64,000 bases of DNA from Cristatella mucedo (Eukaryota > Bryozoa > Phylactolaemata > Cristatellidae), in the NCBI GenBank assembly GCA_009760855.2, contig WPIO01000050.1, positions 412,501 to 476,500 on the forward strand, given 5' to 3'. The translations under genes were made by a program, and so were the position numbers. Below are positions 23,779-64,000 of this stretch, piece after piece. The number at the start of each line of letters is the position of its first letter. Positions within the stretch are counted from its first letter, which is position 1. The notes beneath the pieces were generated by a model. It was not told the origin of the DNA. It saw only the letters and a program-made list of their open reading frames with translations, and did no database searches.

Positions 23779-25625
23779 TTAATAATAATAATATAAATAA
23801 TACACTTGATAAAGCGCCCTCGGATAATTCAATGTCATTCTAGGCGCTTTACATTTGCTGCAAAGGGAAACGCAATTGAATGGTGAGTAATATCATGCTT
23901 GATAAGCAACATAAATAGCATGGTTAAGGGTGACATGGACAGGGTCAGCATGCAAGTGTGGTTAGTGGCACCATGCACAGTCTCAGCATGCATAAGCGCA
24001 TAAAGGACGAATCGCTCAGACAACAAGCAGATACAAGCAGAGATACTCTACCCATGTCTCCATTCCTAAGTAGATTGTTGTACACCCGAAGCGATGCTGA
24101 CTCTTTGGAGTGATTAGTTCTAAAACCAGACCGGAACTTACTAGCAAGGGTTTCAAGTTTCAAAATGTGAGTTCAGCTGGTCTGCCACGACTCGCTCACG
24201 TGTCTTTGATAGGAAGGTAGAAGGGAGACTGGGCGGATGCTGCTCAGGTTCTCTTGGTCTAGTGTAACTTTCTGCAGTAGTGGCCTGACTACAGCTTTTT
24301 TGTGAGGTACTGGGACATGACCTGTGGCTAATGACATATTAATATTTTTAGTTATGCATGGCAGCAACAGATCAATGCGTCGTAGAAGCAGAGCAGTGGG
24401 AATAGGGTCTTAAGGACTTTCTAAGCATTCCAGGGGGATGCTGCCATCGCAGGAATGGACTCCCTGATCTTGTCTATCTTATGGACAAAGAATCGAGAGA
24501 AGCGATCGGCTAGATCATCACGACGATCATCAGGTAAGGAGCTATTCTGGGAGCGGTTGAGGAGATGGTTGGTCGTCGACATCATCATTTTTGGATCGTA
24601 CACCCGTGATTCAACCATTTTTTTCCAGACGCTAGACTTGGCCTTTGCTAGGATTGATTGGTACGAGCTATAGTAATCCTCGTATGCCTGTCGATGGGCA
24701 GTCAGTCCTAATCTTTAGCATGCTTTATCAAGCTTCCGCTTAGTAGACCCAGCTAGTTTAATGTCTGTGGTAAAACATAGGCCATCTGGGCGAGGACGCA
24801 CAGTACGCTTAATCAGATGTGCAAAATCGTCGAGCGTGTCAGCTACTGTCGTTTTGTAGCTATCTACCAATGATGACAGATCGGATGGGGGACTGAGCAG
24901 CAGAGGCGAGGCAGATATTCTCGTACGGACAGCATTGATGTCAAGCGTCTTGAGGTTTCGAGATTCACAGGTTCTTTTAGAGGAGGAGGAGGAGGCGGGC
25001 ACACACTGTAGATTGAATAAGATCTGCATGTGGTCAGATAAGCAGGATTTGGTAATAATTGGTGATGACAAAGTGCAGTTGTATAAGAAAATCTGGTCGA
25101 GTGTGGGATCCTTGATGTGAGTAGGGCCTTGTACATGAGCCAAAAGAGACAGTGAGTCAGTCAATGCACGAAATTTAGTGCTCAAGGCGTCAGATAAGTT
25201 ACCAAAATATATGTTGAAATCACCCATAACGATGAAGGATCGATTTATTACACACAAATCGAAATGAGATCGGAGAAATCTGAGATAAGGGAGGGTTTGG
25301 TACCTGGTGGGCGATAGACTACTGCCACTATCGGTAGCTTGTTTTCGGGTGAGACCAAGACGATTGATTCAAAAGACTGCTTCGAGGGTACCGCAAATGG
25401 CTTGAAGTTGAATTTAGAGCGCACGATAACAGCAACTCCACCCCCAGTTTTAATTGATCTAAGGGTGTGAAAGAATCAGGAACCAGTCGGGGTAGCGTCT
25501 TTAATTGTCGAACAGTTTACTGATTTTAGCCAAGTTTCAGCTAGGGAGAGCAGTTCAAGACCATTTTCAGAAATAAGGTCACTTATTACCAGAGGCTTAT
25601 TGCACATTGAGCGAGGATTCCCAAG
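23779..25625 (-). mobile_element. L2-A LINE copy with endonuclease, internally deleted
   Basis: Minus strand from 25625: APE endonuclease text (NGLELLSLAETW, then VVYRPPGTKPSL, then IVMGDFNIYFGN with the GDFN motif, then GPTHIKDPTLDQIF and SDHMQILF). The linker (DDLADRFSRFFVHKIDKIRESI) and RT start (PLLQKVTLDQENLSS, FRTNHSKESASLRV) follow. The sequence then jumps at about 24015 to the 3'UTR and tail, so the RT catalytic core (from motif A through the YADD region) and the RT C-terminus are deleted. This is the only copy in the window that reaches the N-terminal endonuclease. Stops and frameshifts show it is dead. Confidence 0.9.
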
Positions 25626-25628
25626 GCA

Positions 25629-25897
25629 AGCGTTAATAATAATAACAATGCACTTGATAAAGCTCCCTCATAGAACTCAATCTCTCTCTAGGCGCTTTAC
25701 ATTTGCTGCAAAGGTAAATGCAATTGAATGGTGAGTAATAGCATGCTTGATAAACAAACAACAAGAATAACATGGTTAGGGGTGACATGCACAGGGTCAG
25801 CATGCAAATATGGTTAGTGGCAGCATGCACAGTGTCAGCATGCATAAGCACATGAAGGATGAATCACAGGGACCCACTAAATGCTGTCCTAAATTAG
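25629..25897 (-). mobile_element. L2-A LINE 3' fragment
   Basis: Inverted tail and 3'UTR only. It lies head-to-tail with the copy at 23779-25625, in the same orientation. Confidence 0.9.
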
Positions 25898-26764
25898 GCC
25901 GATGGAGTTATAACAGGCCTGATGACCGCAAAGATTCACACTGACGCAAGTAGAGAAGCGTGCTGAGCGGTTCGAGACAATGCTAGGGATACCAAACGAG
26001 CGGGTACTCAGCTCCCAGTTTCCTCCGCACGAGCGGCGTCTAAGCTGGCGGCTACGGCCACCGCGGCAGCTACGGGGTGCTTTTCTTTCGTTAATGCATA
26101 ATTTACGAATCTTAGCAACAGCAGTTACATCTAGGAATGCATTTGATCTACGATGACGCAGGGATAAGAGCTGCGGACGATCGTAACTAACATGCAGGTT
26201 ACTAGCTGCCTGCGTAGCTAAGGCAGCCGCCGGCGTGGGAGACCCAGCAGCCCAATGCGATAAGCGTTTAGATATCCATAGTAATTTCTTAGGCGATGCG
26301 CTCAAATAACAATCAGAATAACTTTAAATAGGTCTTAGCTGTATCGTTTCCGTATGCAATGTTTGCAAGAACTTCTATTTTCGGAAGAACTCTGCAACGA
26401 ACAACGAACACCCATGAGAGCGCTCTGTGTCAATGAACTTATGAACTATGTTATAAACTGTTATGAACTATGAGCCTGGCCGGCGAATATGCACTGAGAG
26501 CCGCTTATGAACCCATGGCCGTGATATGCCGAGGCTAATGAGCACCTCGATTTATGATTATTTTTTAGATAAACCAGATTAGTGTATGCGTTGCGACTTG
26601 GCCGCTTTATAAGGAATGGGCCTGACTGCCGAAGTCGCTCCCTTGGAGTAGCGGTCTGCCGCTCGGTCAGTCCTAGCGCAGAGCGTGAGCTGCTGCGAGA
26701 TCGTGAACGATTCTGTTGGAAGTCACTCGTAGCCAAAGTAGTAAGTTGGCTGACGCCGACGCCG
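25898..26764. other. Unassigned sequence
   Basis: A minus-strand open frame of 138 codons (25889-26305) has no recognisable domain. No repeat family seen. Confidence 0.45.
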
Positions 26765-26814
26765 ACAGAGAGAGACAGAAAAAGAGAGTGAGAGACTGAG
26801 AGAGAGATGCAGAC

Positions 26815-26908
<94 letters not shown>

Positions 26909-27095
26909 CAGACAGAGACAGAGAGACAGAGAGAGGGAGACAGAGAGAGAGAGAGACAGAGAGAGAGAGACAGAGAGAGAGAGAAAGAGGGAGAAAAAGA
27001 GAGAGAGAGAGAGAGGGAGAGAGAGATACAAAGAGAGAGAGAGAGAGAGAGACAAGAGACAGAGACAGAGAGACTGAGACGGAGAGACAGACAGA
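26765..27095. repeat. (GA)n / (GACAGA)n array
   Basis: About 330 bp of purine simple repeat with a pure (GA)n core at 26822-26906. Confidence 0.97.
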
Positions 27096-27389
27096 GTCGC
27101 CCGGTCATATTGCAGCGATATGTAGTGGGTATGGAGAGGCGCCCCAGAAGAATAGAATGGAGTTCAAAACAGAGGCCCGAAGGGTGATTTACTGGTGTCA
27201 AATGCTGCCGAAAGACCCCGGAGGGCTCGCAGTGAGGTCCAATCCTGGTTGGCGTTTTGCAATAGGTCGTTGTAAATCCGCATCGCAGATTGGCTTCGCG
27301 GAAACGGTTCGCTCCAAATTACGAGTGGAACTCGGGCCGACTCTAGCAAGCCCGCGCGCAGGATAGCTAGTGTCGACGCGAGGTCCGAG

Positions 27390-28446
27390 TTAAATATTGA
27401 GGCGAACGCGCGGCGAACGGGTCGATGAGATTGCGTGGGTTGCCAAGGGACCCGCGGTGCCCGGTGAGGTACGCGCGAACCGATGCGGTTGCCGCATTCG
27501 CGCGCCAGCCCGCGCGCGTTCCTCGAAGGATTAGCTTTGATCTCCGACCGACCGACCAGTGAGTATCGCAGTTCCGCCATTGCGAACGGCGGCCCGGGGA
27601 TAGAGGCGAAGCCGTGGCTGAGCGAGGGAACGTACTGAGTACGGCACTAGCTGAGCAGCCGGCATCTCCGGCCAACGTCGCGGGGAGAAAACCCAGCGCG
27701 ATTAGATAGCGCCGCCCGGATGGCGGCTACGGGAGTCGTCTGGCGCTGCCACGCCGATTCACCGGCTGTTGCGGCTCGGGCGCCGCGCGCGACAGCGCAG
27801 GTCCGCGCGCACCTGCAGCTCGCTGCGCCGTGCTGTAAGCGCAGATGCTGCGCAGAGCACATACGCTGCGGCCGTCGACCACGACAGCGACGACGGCGAA
27901 GGCGACCGTAACTGACCGAACTACGTCAGACTCGCCCAGAGGGCGGTAGCACCCACGTGACCCTATTGATTTTTTTAAGGACCTGCGCCGGCGCGCGCGG
28001 CCTTCAGCCTTTTGCTAGCCAGCTTACTGGTTAAGGGATCGATAAGTAACGTCGCTAATTGATAGTGTTGTAAGAATAGGGAGAATTTCGCCTCGTACAT
28101 AAGGCTTGTCGCAGGTGCGTACCGTATCTGCGCGCCGCCCTCGCTGTCGCGGGCAGTCGTACACCCACCCTCGTACTGACCCGGCTCGGGACTCTGCGGT
28201 CCGTCCCCAGCCGCCGCTTGCCGCCGAGGGTCGGGCTAGCCAGCTAGACGTCCGCGTCGCCGCCGCCGCCTGAAGTTTGTACGCATTTTACAGAAACGAG
28301 GCTTTTCGCCTCCGCCAGAGGTTGAAGGTTAGCGAGCGCCGAGGAAGAGGCGGCGGCGGCGGCGGCGGTGCAGTTGGGAGCCGACGTGCTGCTTGGCAGC
28401 CAGCGCCCTCGGCGGCGGCGACGACGACGACGACAGTCTGACGGAA
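27390..28446 (+). promoter_or_regulatory. CpG-rich block and probable 5'UTR of the arrestin gene
   Basis: CpG-dense sequence leads up to the arrestin start codon. Close to it are (GGC)n at 28349-28369 and (GAC)n at 28411-28434. An in-frame TAG at 28330-28332 and the absence of any ATG between it and 28447 support the chosen start. No TATA box or transcription start can be called, and a 5'UTR intron is possible. The composition shift relative to flanking DNA suggests a promoter, but that is inference. Confidence 0.5.
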
Positions 28447-63790
<35,344 letters not shown>

Positions 63791-64000
63791 GTAAGGGCCC
63801 AACTGGTGCTCCTGCTGTGCCGCAGGCATGCGGCATAACTCTCGCTTCGAGAGCGCGCTCAGCAGCAGCAGCTGAGAGGCCGCTGCAGCAGCAGGCGTCT
63901 GCGGTCGCCGTGATCTCTAGTCGCTCGCTGTGGCCTTTGCTGGCAGCCGTGCTTGGTCGGGTGCCTGTGCTCGCAGCAGTTTCCGCCAGACGGCACGCGA

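Overview
The window is invertebrate animal genomic DNA: one long intron-rich gene, dense non-LTR retrotransposon and SINE debris, and very large simple-sequence arrays. There is no bacterial-type gene organisation. The arrestin sequence (Kurtz-like blocks such as [10 protein letters not shown] and ITTYLGKRDF) suggests a protostome or other non-vertebrate bilaterian. The species cannot be fixed from the sequence.

Right half (about 27.4-64 kb, + strand). The one confident host gene is a non-visual (beta) arrestin. I assembled 11 coding exons by hand from 28447 to 63790. Every boundary has AG/GT, and all split codons join in frame to give 407 codons plus 2 nt. The gene starts in a CpG-rich block with a (CGG)n/(GAC)n-bearing 5'UTR and runs off the right end, so the C-terminal tail exon or exons are missing. 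Introns are 0.3 to 10 kb and carry most of the repeats.

Left half (1-27 kb). No confident host gene was found. It holds a GC-rich block at 5.7-6.8 kb with a 20-bp-arm hairpin, a degraded RLE-type (R2-like) non-LTR retrotransposon at 10.9-12.2 kb on the minus strand, and an exon-like minus-strand ORF with one stop at 2.3-2.6 kb. The rest is SINEs, L2 fragments, microsatellites and unassigned sequence.

Mobile elements. L2-A is an L2/CR1-group LINE with APE endonuclease and reverse transcriptase. It has about 15 pieces in the window, including one 796-codon open frame at 40512-42902, and ends in a stem-loop plus (TTA)n. L2-B is a related LINE ending in (ATTAC)n. L2-C is an older LINE. SINE-A is tRNA-derived, and its 3' end matches the L2-A terminal stem-loop closely, so the two look like a SINE/LINE partner pair. 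SINE-B is a second tRNA-derived family. A small multi-hairpin foldback element lies at 52.2 kb. The (GA)n, (CA)n, (TA)n and (CTC)n arrays produce most of the long open frames (RERE, SLSL, HTHT, IYIY), which are not genes.
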